Part shown: positions 1-8,225 of the stretch, piece after piece
Numbering within the stretch: position 1 is the stretch's first letter
How the letters are laid out: each line of letters opens with the position of its first letter
NCBI RefSeq assembly: GCF_030813355.1
Contig: NZ_JAUSUD010000002.1
Coordinates: 248,001-312,000, forward strand
Length of the DNA stretch: 64,000 nucleotides
Reading direction: 5' to 3'
Source of the DNA: Metabacillus malikii
GTDB lineage: Bacteria > Bacillota > Bacilli > Bacillales > Bacillaceae
The notes under the pieces: model-generated
The model's input: only the letters and a program-made list of their open reading frames with translations
Databases searched by the model: none
What the model was told of the DNA's origin: nothing
Position numbers and translations under genes: made by a program

Positions 1-128
1 TAGACAAATTTATATACATTCATTATAAAATCATTGTCATCGATATAGGATCGAATCAAATGTCCAAAGACAACTAAAAGAATTAAAAAAAACTTTGCAT
101 TATCAAAATAACTATCACGATTTTTCAT
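1..128 (-). CDS. ykrP: Membrane acyltransferase, YkrP-like (partial, runs off the left edge)
   Basis: Only the first 42 codons are in the window. The ATG is preceded by a GAAAGGTGAG ribosome site. The visible N-terminus ([20 protein letters not shown], then FGHLIRSY) is the first transmembrane helix of the acyltransferase-3 family: a short charged lead with the D-N/A-K start, a hydrophobic helix, then a conserved FGH whose histidine belongs to the catalytic region. B. subtilis has the acyltransferase gene ykrP next to a sporulation kinase, so position supports the name. These integral membrane enzymes O-acylate cell-surface sugars or lipids; the substrate here is unknown. Divergent from the kinase gene to the right. 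Confidence 0.7.
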   Translation of the reverse strand, partial: MKNRDSYFDNAKFFLILLVVFGHLIRSYIDDNDFIMNVYKFV

Positions 129-625
129 GGTCTCACCTTTCTCGTAGAAGTAATAAAATCAGAAAGATAGTATGGATATACCTTTTTACTGTTGTTACTA
201 AACATTATTCGGATAAAATTATTTATTTGTAAGGGACGACACTTAAATGTAACAAGCTTGTAAGTTTTGTTATTAGGCTGTTTTTGCAATTATTGTTGCT
301 TTAATAATTAGTTGGTTTTACGGGTTGGTCTTTTCTTGTAGTACTCGCTTTTTGCGGGCTCTCACCTTTCCCTCACATCTTTCGCAGAATTCTCTCATTT
401 ACGATCCAACCTACCCTTGATAAAGTTTGCTTAAATCAACAATTGAAAAGATCCTATTATTAAAATTTGTAGATGTGTCGTAAGTTTTGCATGACACTAG
501 GACTTTCGTAGTGAATTTCGATACAATGACGTATTTTTCGAAACAATTTGTAGATTGGTGAAGGACAATGACTAGTCTTGAGAGAATATGAGAGAGAGCA
601 TATTAGGTTAGTAGGGGTGAAAGGT
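129..625. other. Divergent intergenic region with a repeat copy
   Basis: This stretch separates the acyltransferase and kinase genes. Positions 275-455 are a degenerate copy of the repeat family described separately. The rest is AT-rich. I identified no operator. The kinase transcript probably starts inside or just beyond the repeat. Confidence 0.5.
275..455 (+). repeat. MITE-like intergenic repeat, copy A (degenerate)
   Basis: The left end resembles AGGCTGTTTTTGCAATTATT followed by GTTGCTTT. The right end, read on the other strand, begins AGGATCTTTTCAATTGTTG. Between them are the family's core blocks: GTAGTACTCGCTTTTTGCGG, then ATCTTTCGCAGAAT, then CAACCTACCCTTGATAAAG. Over this span it aligns with the reverse complement of copy E at 57107-57300. 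It lies upstream of the kinase gene, with the R-end facing it. Confidence 0.65.
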
Positions 626-2812
626 TTGAAGGAAACGATGGAGGAAAACGAAATCGTACCGTTAAAAGATAAAATCGCATTATTAGAAGAAGAGAATAAA
701 TTCTTAAAATCAAAATTAATGCAACATGAATATATCATTGAAGATGCACTTGATGCTGTTGCTATATTCGACCAAAAGTTTAATTTTATTGAAGTAAATT
801 CTGCTGCATGTAAAATGTTTCAATTAACGAAATCAGATTTATGTAATCGCAACTTAATTGATTTTCTGTCTTTAAAACCGGAAAATGATCTTCAACTTGT
901 CCTAACAGAAGAGCCAAATCAAAAGACGTATCGTAAAGAATTTGTGATCCAATTAGACAATGGGCAAGTAAAGTATATGGAAATGTCACTACGACGTCAT
1001 GTAGTTAAGGAATATAATCTTGCAATGATAAAAGATATTTCATTTCGAAAGATGCTTGAAAGGGAACGGTCGATTAATGAGCAGCTTTTTAAAGATTTAT
1101 TTCATCGTGCAGTTGATGGTATCGTTATTTTCGACCAGCATGGTCTATTTATTGATGCGAATGAATCGTTTTGTGTAAGCTTTGAAATCGACAAATCACG
1201 ATTAAATACATATGTCCTTGGTGATTTTGTAGAATGCCAAGAAAAACATAAGCTTGAAAAACTATGGACTGCCTTGAGTATGCATGGAAATGCGACAGGT
1301 GAATTGCCGGTTCAATTGAAAAATGGCTCAAAGAAAATATTCGAATTTACGACAACCTCAAATATTCTGAACGGATTTTACATGGCGATTATGAGAGATA
1401 TTACCGAAAAACGTTCGATGGAAATAAAACTATTTAAAAGTGAAGAAAGATTTCGAGAAGTATTTGAAAATGCAATTGATGCCATTGTCATTTGGGGAAA
1501 AGATGGACAAATTTTAAAGGCAAATCAGGCTGCTAGTAGAACGTTTGAGCTTTCTGAGGAAGAATTAGTAAATCAAAATATATTAGACTTTATCGACCGG
1601 AAGTCAGATATCTACAAAATAGTAAAAACCGAATATATGAAAACAGGAGCAATAAGGGCAGAACTTTTGTTTCATATGCCAAATGGTCAAAATAAAGAAC
1701 TTGAATTCACTTCAAAAATGGACATATTAGATGGACAACATTTGACAATCTTTCGCAATGTGAGTGAGAGAAAACGCATGGAGAAAGTACTTAGAGAAAG
1801 TGAGCAAAGGTTTAGAAAAGTATTTAATGGGGCTATGGATGGAATCGTTTTATTTAATAATGAGTACGAAATTATTGATGCAAATCCAACAGCTCAACAA
1901 ATCTTTCATATTGAATCGAGTAATTTAGCAACGTTTAATCTCTATGATTTACTGCATGCACAGTGTCGGGAGAATGGGAGTACAGAAGCTAAAAATGACC
2001 GTGATATTCAAGAAATTACTTACACATTCCAAAATAATGAAGAAAAAATACTTGAATTTACAGTGAAAAATAATATCAATGAAAATATGAATTTGGCCAT
2101 TTTTCGAGATGTGACCGAAAAAAGGGAATTAGAAGAACAACTTAGAAAATCCGATACACTAAATGTAGTTGGGGAGCTAGCAGCTGGAATTGCACATGAA
2201 ATACGTAATCCAATGACATCTTTAAAAGGTTTTATTCAATTACTAGAAGACAGTATTAAGACAGATTATTCAATGTATTTTAATGTCATTACTTCTGAAT
2301 TAAGCAGAATTGAATCAATCATTACAGAATTTTTAATTCTCGCCCGTCCGCAAGCAATTGAATATTTAAAAATTGATATTAGTAAAGTGATGAGTGATAC
2401 AATTGATTTACTAAGTGCACAAGCTATTTTAGTAAATGTACAAATTGAACTACAAGTCGAACAAAGCTTACCGTTAATTTTCTGTGAGCCAAATCAATTA
2501 AAACAAGTATTCATAAACGTATTAAAAAATGCAATCGAAGTCATGCCTAATGGTGGTAAAGTAAACGTTCATATATACCAAAAGGATGCTGAATATGTGA
2601 CAGTTTCAATTAAGGATAGGGGGACAGGTATATCAGAGGATAAAATAAAAAGACTTGGACAGCCTTTCTATACGACTAAGGAAAGAGGTACAGGCTTAGG
2701 GTTGATGGTGAGCTATAAAATAATTGAAGAGCATAGAGGCATAGTTGAAGTTGAAAGTGAAGAAGGTGTAGGAACGACCTTCCATATATCGCTACCGATA
2801 TATCAACAATAG
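626..2812 (+). CDS. Multi-PAS sporulation-type sensor histidine kinase (KinE-like)
   Basis: Cytoplasmic sensor kinase of about 728 residues. Four PAS domains follow one another (roughly residues 35-140, 150-260, 275-385 and 395-505), each with the FD/N..G.I..AN pattern. They are followed by HisKA (AAGIAHEIRNP, phospho-acceptor His near 524) and a HATPase domain (N-box NVLKNAIE, DRGTGI, GTGLGL). No transmembrane segment is seen. The TTG at 626 is preferred because AGGGGTGA lies 5 bases upstream; an ATG at 638 and a longer form from 578 are possible. No response regulator is adjacent, as for the orphan KinA-E kinases that feed Spo0F. The position next to ykrP suggests KinE, but the number of PAS domains means the B. 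subtilis name should not be transferred firmly. Confidence 0.85.
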   Translation: MKETMEENEIVPLKDKIALLEEENKFLKSKLMQHEYIIEDALDAVAIFDQKFNFIEVNSAACKMFQLTKSDLCNRNLIDFLSLKPENDLQLVLTEEPNQKTYRKEFVIQLDNGQVKYMEMSLRRHVVKEYNLAMIKDISFRKMLERERSINEQLFKDLFHRAVDGIVIFDQHGLFIDANESFCVSFEIDKSRLNTYVLGDFVECQEKHKLEKLWTALSMHGNATGELPVQLKNGSKKIFEFTTTSNILNGFYMAIMRDITEKRSMEIKLFKSEERFREVFENAIDAIVIWGKDGQILKANQAASRTFELSEEELVNQNILDFIDRKSDIYKIVKTEYMKTGAIRAELLFHMPNGQNKELEFTSKMDILDGQHLTIFRNVSERKRMEKVLRESEQRFRKVFNGAMDGIVLFNNEYEIIDANPTAQQIFHIESSNLATFNLYDLLHAQCRENGSTEAKNDRDIQEITYTFQNNEEKILEFTVKNNINENMNLAIFRDVTEKRELEEQLRKSDTLNVVGELAAGIAHEIRNPMTSLKGFIQLLEDSIKTDYSMYFNVITSELSRIESIITEFLILARPQAIEYLKIDISKVMSDTIDLLSAQAILVNVQIELQVEQSLPLIFCEPNQLKQVFINVLKNAIEVMPNGGKVNVHIYQKDAEYVTVSIKDRGTGISEDKIKRLGQPFYTTKERGTGLGLMVSYKIIEEHRGIVEVESEEGVGTTFHISLPIYQQ

Positions 2813-3008
2813 TCTAATAAAGATTTCGAATAGGGTAGCAGTACTTTATTTGACGTACATCTATGTGTCAAATTTATATTATTTGAAAAATTGTAAAATC
2901 AGCTATTAGTTAAGACACAGCTAATGCCTTGTCACATACTTGACTTAACTACATATAATTTGAGTAAGGAAAGAAAGTTGAGTCTGGTAAAGAAGGGGGC
3001 AAGCATAT

Positions 3009-3119
3009 ATGTGCGTTAAAAAAAGACCGAAAAAACTTTATTTTTATACTTCCTTATTTTCCAAGCTTCAGATTATTTCTGAAAAGGAAAAGCAAAGTAT
3101 ACTTGAAAAATGGAAGTGA
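3009..3119 (+). CDS. Possible small basic protein (36 aa)
   Basis: A short frame with ATG at 3009 and an AGAAGGGGGC-like ribosome site about 9 bases upstream. It encodes a lysine-rich peptide starting MCVKKRPKK and ending EKWK. It lies between the sensor kinase and a plausible terminator at 3132-3190, so it could be the last gene of the kinase transcript. I do not recognise a family. Its size would suit a small regulator, but nothing in the sequence shows that, and it may be a chance frame. Confidence 0.3.
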   Translation: MCVKKRPKKLYFYTSLFSKLQIISEKEKQSILEKWK

Positions 3120-3131
3120 AGATTATGGATT

Positions 3132-3190
3132 GAGGGTAATTCGTTAGGTATGGTTCTAAAGCCTCCTGAGTTACCCTCGTTATTATTTTG
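3132..3190 (+). terminator. Stem-loop terminator
   Basis: GAGGGTAA at 3132-3139 pairs with TTACCCTC at 3171-3178 across a long loop, followed by GTTATTATTTTG. Reads as a terminator for the kinase and small ORF on the plus strand. Confidence 0.45.
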
Positions 3191-3211
3191 TACGGAAAAC
3201 ACTCATATAGA

Positions 3212-3523
3212 TTAAACGAAGTGCAGTATTGGAGTATTCTCAATCACAGTAATACCTTGTACTTCATCATAGTAGAATATTTTTGGAAATTGCTCGAAAA
3301 AGAATTGAGCACTTTTCTTATGGTCTTTATTGTATGTTTGTTGAACTATGATTGAAGTATCAGAAATAGTATCATTGAGTTTAAAGACGATATGTATGTT
3401 GTTTTCTTCAATTTTCACACAGCTTAATTGACAATTTTCCTCAAAAAATTGTAGCCGTCTCGCTAATGTAATGACTTCAGTTTCTGTTAGTCTTGAATAG
3501 TTTTGTTTTCTTTTTGTAGTCAT
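3212..3523 (-). CDS. Unknown 103-aa protein under a SAM-I riboswitch
   Basis: The start is the ATG at 3523 (MTTKRKQNYSRLTETEV), with GGAGGG 6 bases upstream; an in-frame upstream ATG at 3556 has no site. The product is soluble and mixed charge, with no signal peptide or membrane helix. It has an N-terminal basic helix, one pair of cysteines near residues 31-35, and several short beta-like stretches. I do not recognise the family. It is the first gene downstream of a complete SAM-I riboswitch and its terminator, so it should be expressed when S-adenosylmethionine is low. By riboswitch logic this suggests a role linked to sulfur amino acids; nothing in the protein itself confirms that. Confidence 0.7.
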   Translation of the reverse strand: MTTKRKQNYSRLTETEVITLARRLQFFEENCQLSCVKIEENNIHIVFKLNDTISDTSIIVQQTYNKDHKKSAQFFFEQFPKIFYYDEVQGITVIENTPILHFV

Positions 3524-3588
3524 TATAACCCTCCAAAATGAATATGTTAGCTGCATAATATTGACGATAAATGATAAAGATAAAGTAA

Positions 3589-3620
3589 TAAAAAGCCTCT
3601 TTCGATTTGAAAGAGGCTTG
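3589..3620 (-). terminator. Riboswitch expression-platform terminator
   Basis: On the minus strand AAGCCTCTTTC pairs with GAAAGAGGCTT around a short loop and ends in TTTTTATTA. The 5' arm contains CCTCT, complementary to the AGAGG of the riboswitch P1 3' strand, giving the alternative antiterminator expected for an S-box leader. Confidence 0.85.
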
Positions 3621-3635
3621 AAGTCGTCGCTTCTA

Positions 3636-3776
3636 ACCTCTCATCTTTCAGAAAGAAAATCTTCTGATGGAATTAGCACCGTGCTCATTAAACTGTGAGT
3701 CCGTACGGAACACAATATAGTCGGTTGCTGCGGCATCATCGGGCCAAGTCCCTCTGCCAACTCTTGATAAGAGATA
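3636..3776 (-). promoter_or_regulatory. SAM-I (S-box) riboswitch
   Basis: The minus strand begins CTCTTATCAAGAG, then carries the conserved AGAGGGACTTGGCCCGATGA, the GCCGCAGCAACC segment and a variable stem. It closes with GATGAGAG, which pairs with CTCTTATC to form P1. These are the hallmark elements of the SAM-I aptamer (P1, kink-turn, pseudoknot loop and J1/2). It is followed by a transcription terminator and then the unknown gene ending at 3212. SAM binding stabilises P1 and so favours termination. Confidence 0.95.
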
Positions 3777-4499
3777 ATAATTATAAAATTAATTAGTTAT
3801 GTATTTTTTTAATAGATTACTTGTTTAGCATAATACCAATGAATCGAGTAAACTGTCAATATCAAGTGTAAAACTTTTTTAGTATGATACCTCCATTCCA
3901 ACGTTCCTCAAATCATTTATACTCTCTAGACACAATAGAATATAACCCAATATATCCTGAACATTTCTGGCCTTTCGTAGGTTGAAACTGTTAATTAGAT
4001 TAGGCTCTTTTCTAAAATAAAAGAATTGTGGCTTTTTGCACTAACCTTTTTTAAGGGTTTGTTGTAGCATAAGTGCGAGACTCCTGCCGGATACGTGGGA
4101 GAGGTGATACCCTGCAGGCATTTACGCCGAGGAAATCGAAAAGCGTAGGCGGCTTGCCCATCGACGTACAAACTAGAGACGGGCATCGACTAAGACCAAA
4201 GGAATCACGATGAGCCGTATGGGGAATCGATGATTAGTTATCATAGGGAGATGACCTGAAGTTTGCTTGTTCGTGCCGTTTGGAGCTATGAAGCTCACCA
4301 CCCACCCGCTACCCGTGATTACTGCAAGAGGAGACAAACCCTAAACTACAACTCAGTTAAAAGCAACACTGTTTACGAAATCAGCCTAAGATTATTGTAC
4401 TCATATCAATACTTAAAAATAAGCTCTATAAATACGATACATGAATCGTTCGTTTCTTCCATACCCTAACAATATTGTATTAGATAGGAGGATATCAGG
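3777..4499. other. Intergenic region dominated by a repeat copy
   Basis: Upstream of the SAM riboswitch (minus strand) and of the CBS-domain gene (plus strand). Positions 3777-4001 are AT-rich and would hold the riboswitch promoter. Positions 4002-4387 are repeat copy B. The open frames that cross the repeat are not considered genes. Confidence 0.5.
4002..4387 (-). repeat. MITE-like intergenic repeat, copy B (long form)
   Basis: The ends are AGGCTCTTTTCTAAAATAAA on the left and CAACACTGTTTACGAAATCA then GCCT on the right, imperfect terminal inverted repeats of each other. Inside lie the common core (GCGAGACTCCTGCCGG, and TTACTGCAAGAGGAGACAAA) and an extra segment also present in copy D (AATCGAAAAGCG, GCTTGCCCATCGA, GGGAGATGACCTGA). 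AGAT occurs directly outside both ends (reading ends TAGGCT/AGCCTA), a possible but weak target duplication. Confidence 0.75.
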
Positions 4500-5144
4500 A
4501 TGAAAGTTAGATACCACTTTGTGAAGAAGAAGGACGTTAAATACTGTGACAGTCAATTTACTGTTAAACAGGCATATGATTTTTTAAATACAACCGGCTA
4601 TCGCTCGGTGCCAGTACTTGAAAACGATGGCACAAAATTTATTGGACTAATTTATAAAGTACACCTCCTTGAACACTATTTTGAAAATAAGGGACAAGAC
4701 AATGATTCGATAAAACCACTTATCACCAATCATGATGCGTTTATATATGAAAATGATTCATTTTTTAAAACGTTTATTAGTATCAGACGTTTACCATTTT
4801 TAGCAGTACTAAATGATAAGCAGGAATTTTCCGGGATTATTACACATGCAAATGTAATGGATGTCCTTGAAGACTCATTTGGAATGAGGACAGGAGGATA
4901 CGTTTTAACAATCGGAACAAAGGAGCATAAAGGTGCCTTGAAAGATTTGGTAACAGCAGTGAAGGATGTGAATATTGAAGGTTTATTAACACTAGACAAC
5001 GGGGATAAATATTTAAGGAGAATTATCCTTAATATATCTAGTGATGTTACAGAAAGTAAATTGGCGCAGATTGTTGAAAAATTAGAAAGTAGGGAATTTA
5101 GGGTCGCTGCTATTGAAAAAATTGATCACTTAGTAAAAGAGTGA
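4500..5144 (+). CDS. cbpA: c-di-AMP-binding protein CbpA-like (CBS pair plus ACT-like domain)
   Basis: A 214-residue cytoplasmic protein with a strong TAGGAGG ribosome site. Residues about 1-60 and 75-125 form two CBS motifs (RSVPVLENDG, and LPFLAVLNDKQEFSGIITHANVM). Residues about 135-210 look like an ACT-type regulatory domain (GYVLTIGTKEHKGALKDLV). This layout and length match the CbpA family, which binds cyclic di-AMP in Listeria and relatives; AcuB has a similar layout but a different sequence. Binding is inferred from family membership. It sits just downstream of a repeat copy and 105 bases ahead of a Spo0E-type gene on the same strand. Confidence 0.7.
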   Translation: MKVRYHFVKKKDVKYCDSQFTVKQAYDFLNTTGYRSVPVLENDGTKFIGLIYKVHLLEHYFENKGQDNDSIKPLITNHDAFIYENDSFFKTFISIRRLPFLAVLNDKQEFSGIITHANVMDVLEDSFGMRTGGYVLTIGTKEHKGALKDLVTAVKDVNIEGLLTLDNGDKYLRRIILNISSDVTESKLAQIVEKLESREFRVAAIEKIDHLVKE

Positions 5145-5249
5145 AATGTTTTGTTTCTGATTATTGGGGAAAACATTAATTAACAAGCAGTGATGGATTT
5201 TTTGGAAGTTGCAATTATTCTCTATGATCGATTGAGAGGAGGAAACCCG

Positions 5250-5477
5250 ATGAAAAACGAGCGATTAAGTAGTAAGCTTTTCGAGTTAATCCAGGTCAAG
5301 AGACAAGAAATGATTGAAACAGCTAGAAAGGAAGGTCTAACAAGCCAAATAACAGTAAAAGTAAGTCAAGACTTAGATTATTTATTAAATATATACGAAA
5401 AACTTTTAAAAGAAGAAGAATGTAAGGATGGACTTTATGATTTTTTTCTTAAAAGATGGACAACCTGCTACGGTTAA
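5250..5477 (+). CDS. spo0E: Spo0E-family aspartyl-phosphate phosphatase
   Basis: A small protein of 75 residues made of two helices. It carries the family signature SQDLDYLLN (usual SQELD motif) at about residues 38-46, preceded by the first helix LFELIQVKRQEMIETARKEG. Spo0E-type proteins dephosphorylate Spo0A-P and so delay sporulation. The start at 5250 is chosen for GAGAGGAGGA 6-8 bases upstream; the longer frame from 5190 lacks a site. In B. subtilis spo0E lies in the same neighbourhood, before kinD and mhqR. Whether this is the Spo0E orthologue or a YisI/YnzD-type paralogue cannot be settled here. Confidence 0.8.
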   Translation: MKNERLSSKLFELIQVKRQEMIETARKEGLTSQITVKVSQDLDYLLNIYEKLLKEEECKDGLYDFFLKRWTTCYG

Positions 5478-5492
5478 TAATTTTACTATTTT

Positions 5493-5522
5493 CCCTCTAG
5501 GATAATGTCCATCACTAGAGGG
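5493..5522. terminator. Stem-loop between convergent genes
   Basis: CCCTCTAG pairs with CTAGAGGG across 14 bases. It lies between spo0E and the ZIP transporter gene. Neither side has a clear T-run, so termination is only likely. Confidence 0.4.
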
Positions 5523-5605
5523 AGAAGTTATTGCAAATTTCTCACTAGAATTGACTAAAGACAACTAATAGATGAAAACAATCATGTTTATTTAAACAGC
5601 CTTTA

Positions 5606-6337
5606 TTAAAAACTGTTGATTAAAATAACCATAAACAAAATACCGATAATAAAGGAATAAGTAGCATTCCTTTCATTACCGTCACCATGGCTTTCAGGTA
5701 TAAGTTCTTTATAAATGATAAACAACATCGCTCCAGCTGCGAACGCTAATCCGTAAGGTACTAAAAATTCAATAAAGCTTGTTAAATAAAATCCGAGTAA
5801 TGAAGCAACGATTTCTACGGCACCAGTAGCAGTTGCAATAATAAAAGCTTTCCATTTACTAATGCTTTGATTGATGAGAAAAAGTGCAACTAAAAAACCT
5901 TCTGGTGCATTTTGGAGTCCTATTGCAAAGGCAATTAAATTACCTGTATCACTTATCGTTGATGCATAACTTACACCAACTGATAAACCTTCAGGAATGT
6001 TATGCAATGTAATTGCTGCAATAATTAACAACGCTTTCTCATCGAATTTAATACCGCTTTTAGAATGCTCTAAATCTATATGTGGAATCGCCTTTTCGAG
6101 TGTCGTTAAAATAAGCACACCTAAAAATAAACCGATAGATACTTCAACAATCCCTCCGTATTTTAAAGATTCTGGTATTAGACCTAACATGGCAGCAGTC
6201 ATCATAATACCAGCTGTAAAAGCAAGTAATATATCCCTCCACCTATGGGTGATGGAACCTTGAAGGAAAAGAATAGGAAGGGCTCCTAAACCTGTTGATA
6301 ATGCCGATAAAATACTCCCTATTAAAACTTCAGACAT
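5606..6337 (-). CDS. ZIP-family divalent metal transporter
   Basis: A 243-residue integral membrane protein with about eight hydrophobic helices. The fourth helix carries HNIPEG (LHNIPEGLSVG) and the fifth carries QNAPEG, the paired metal-site motifs of ZIP permeases. The loop between helices 3 and 4 is acidic and includes a histidine. ZIP proteins bring zinc or other divalent cations into the cytoplasm; the metal is not determined by sequence. The start ATG has an AAAGGAGCCATATT-type site. Transcribed towards spo0E. No Zur or Mn operator was recognised upstream. Confidence 0.85.
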   Translation of the reverse strand: MSEVLIGSILSALSTGLGALPILFLQGSITHRWRDILLAFTAGIMMTAAMLGLIPESLKYGGIVEVSIGLFLGVLILTTLEKAIPHIDLEHSKSGIKFDEKALLIIAAITLHNIPEGLSVGVSYASTISDTGNLIAFAIGLQNAPEGFLVALFLINQSISKWKAFIIATATGAVEIVASLLGFYLTSFIEFLVPYGLAFAAGAMLFIIYKELIPESHGDGNERNATYSFIIGILFMVILINSF

Positions 6338-6816
6338 GTAATATGGCTCCTTTTTAAATAAAAAATAAGCTTAGAAAAAAACTAGGTGCTATTATAGTAT
6401 ATCTGAATGAACAAAATTGTACTATGTCCATTCATTATGGGGACAGTCCCCCGTCACTTTAATGTGATAAAGTGTAGTGTGTCGGTGTAGTGTTCAATGC
6501 ACACCTCACAATGCGATAGCTAAAAGGACTAGATTTGACAATATCTAAAACGATAACTTTATAATGGTGAATATTCACATAAATAATCCTAAATAAAGGT
6601 TAGGTAAAATCATGTAAGAAACAATGTAGTTATAAATAGGATAAACTAATTATATGATAGTAAACGCCCATTCTAGAAGTATTGTTTCAGATGAAAACAT
6701 TGTGTAAAATATTAGCAGTAGGTGTATCTCACTTGACGAATATACATCGATCTACTATTATATATTGTATTAAAATTATTTTGAATTCAAGATATTTCTT
6801 CAAAGGGCTGAGTGAA
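6338..6816. other. Intergenic region between ZIP transporter and mhqR
   Basis: It holds a short GC palindrome GGGGACAGTCCCC at 6439-6451, with repeats of the AGTGT type after it. The rest is AT-rich. No confident operator seen. Confidence 0.4.
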
Positions 6817-7272
6817 ATGGAAAAAGAGAAACATATAGAAGAATCATTGAAATTGTTTATCGTCTTATCAAGGGCACATCGTGCAGTATCAGATGTGGTT
6901 AATAAACATATTTCTACGTTTAAGCTGAATCCGACAGAATTTGCTGTATTGGAGTTACTATACCATAAGGGTGACCAACCCCTCCAACAAATTGGTGAAA
7001 AAATATTGCTTGCTAGTGGTAGTATTACGTACGTAGTAGACAAGCTTGAGCAAAAGGGGTTACTAGCAAGACGAGCATGTCCAAAAGACCGTAGAGTGAC
7101 ACATGCTCAAATAACTGAGCAAGGCAAAGCGTTAATTGAGGAAATCTTCCCACCGCATGGGGAACGTATCAACGAGATTGTTGGCATATTATCAGATGAT
7201 GAAAAAAAAGAAGCAATACACTTACTTAAAAAAATTGGATATCATGCTAGTGATCTCTTAGAAAAAAAGTAA
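6817..7272 (+). CDS. mhqR: MarR-family regulator MhqR
   Basis: A 151-residue winged-helix protein. The middle carries the MarR core: FAVLELLYHKGDQPLQQIGE (helix-turn-helix lead), GSITYVVDKLEQKGLL (recognition helix) and RRACPKDRRVTHAQIT (wing). The start is the ATG at 6817 (MEKEKHIEESL) after CAAAGGG. MhqR of B. subtilis represses genes for detoxifying hydroquinones and catechols, and there the gene also lies directly before motB. The single cysteine near residue 88, in the wing, is visible. The gene stands alone and ends before a bidirectional terminator. Confidence 0.8.
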   Translation: MEKEKHIEESLKLFIVLSRAHRAVSDVVNKHISTFKLNPTEFAVLELLYHKGDQPLQQIGEKILLASGSITYVVDKLEQKGLLARRACPKDRRVTHAQITEQGKALIEEIFPPHGERINEIVGILSDDEKKEAIHLLKKIGYHASDLLEKK

Positions 7273-7429
7273 GAACGTGAATGAGTGTAAACAACCGTGA
7301 CGGAACCTGAGTAACAACAGACAGTTAGTTGAACACCTCACACTAAACAAAGTTAAAGTTGAGCATAGGGACAACATAAGTAAGTAACGATTAAACGCAC
7401 AAGGTTTATACATTAAAAACAATATAAAA

Positions 7430-7463
7430 AACTCTTCCATTAACACATTCATGGAAGAGTTTT
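7430..7463. terminator. Bidirectional terminator between mhqR and motB
   Basis: AACTCTTCCAT pairs with ATGGAAGAGTT, flanked by an A-run on the left and TTTTTTG on the right, so it can stop transcripts from both sides. Confidence 0.85.
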
Positions 7464-7466
7464 TTG

Positions 7467-8225
7467 TTACTTCAGTTCATTAGGTAGAATTAATACCTCT
7501 ACACGTCGATTTTTTTGTCTGCCTTCTTTTGAGTCATTAGAAGCGACTGGTTTAAATTCACCATATCCTTTAGCACTAAAGGCTTTTGCATCTAGTGAAC
7601 CATTTTCTGATAAGATTTTCATAAAGTTAACTGCACGCATGACACTAAGATGCCAGTTGGAGTCATAAGATGAATTATTGATTGGAATATTGTCCGTATG
7701 ACCGCTAACGATAATATTCCGAGGTGGTTTCATTACAAGTAATTCTGACATTTCTCTTGCAAGTTGTTTATCCTTCTCACGTATTTCAGCACTACCTGAG
7801 TCAAAAAAGATATCATTTAAGATTGTTACGAGCAAACCTTCATCAGTTAACGTTGTTTTTAATTCAGATCCGAGATTATTAGCAACGATATAGTCATTAA
7901 TTTTTTCTTGAATTTGTTCTAATTTTTCTTGTTCCATTTTTCTTTGTTCTTCTTCTTTTTCTTCATTGGACTTTTCCTTCTGTACATCAAGCTGTTCCAT
8001 TTCTCCACTAGGTGTTGGACTAGGGAATTCTAGTACGCCTGTTCCACCGGTAAAGCTTTGATTAAATGCTTGAGCAATCGCTTGGAATTTTTGTGCATCA
8101 ACATTACTTGCCGCAAATAACACAATAAATAATGCAAGGAGAAGTGTTAAAATATCTGCATAAGGAACTAACCATGATTCATCCATGTGCTCCTCATGGT
8201 GTTGTTTCTTCTTCTTTCTAGCCAT
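7467..8225 (-). CDS. motB: Flagellar stator protein MotB
   Basis: A 252-residue membrane protein. A lysine-rich N-terminus precedes one transmembrane helix holding the essential ion-binding aspartate (PYADILTLL, Asp24). A Pro/Gly stretch and a Glu-rich coiled region (about 65-110) follow, then an OmpA-like peptidoglycan-binding domain (FDSGSAEI, VSGHTDNIPI, GYGEFKPVASN). It anchors the stator ring to the wall and, with MotA, converts ion flow into flagellar torque. The first 8 bases overlap the end of motA, so the two are translationally coupled. Position beside clpE matches the B. subtilis proton-type motAB rather than motPS; the coupling ion is not proven. Confidence 0.93.
   Translation of the reverse strand: MARKKKKQHHEEHMDESWLVPYADILTLLLALFIVLFAASNVDAQKFQAIAQAFNQSFTGGTGVLEFPSPTPSGEMEQLDVQKEKSNEEKEEEQRKMEQEKLEQIQEKINDYIVANNLGSELKTTLTDEGLLVTILNDIFFDSGSAEIREKDKQLAREMSELLVMKPPRNIIVSGHTDNIPINNSSYDSNWHLSVMRAVNFMKILSENGSLDAKAFSAKGYGEFKPVASNDSKEGRQKNRRVEVLILPNELK

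Noticed and set aside
4002-4387. Target-site duplication AGAT at repeat copy B
   Set aside because: Only four bases, dependent on where the ends are placed, and not repeated at the other copies, so it is not claimed as proof of transposition.
3995-4469. Frames at 3995-4186 and 4263-4469
   Set aside because: They lie inside repeat copy B; similar chance frames occur in copies C (12200-12397) and E (57150-57347).
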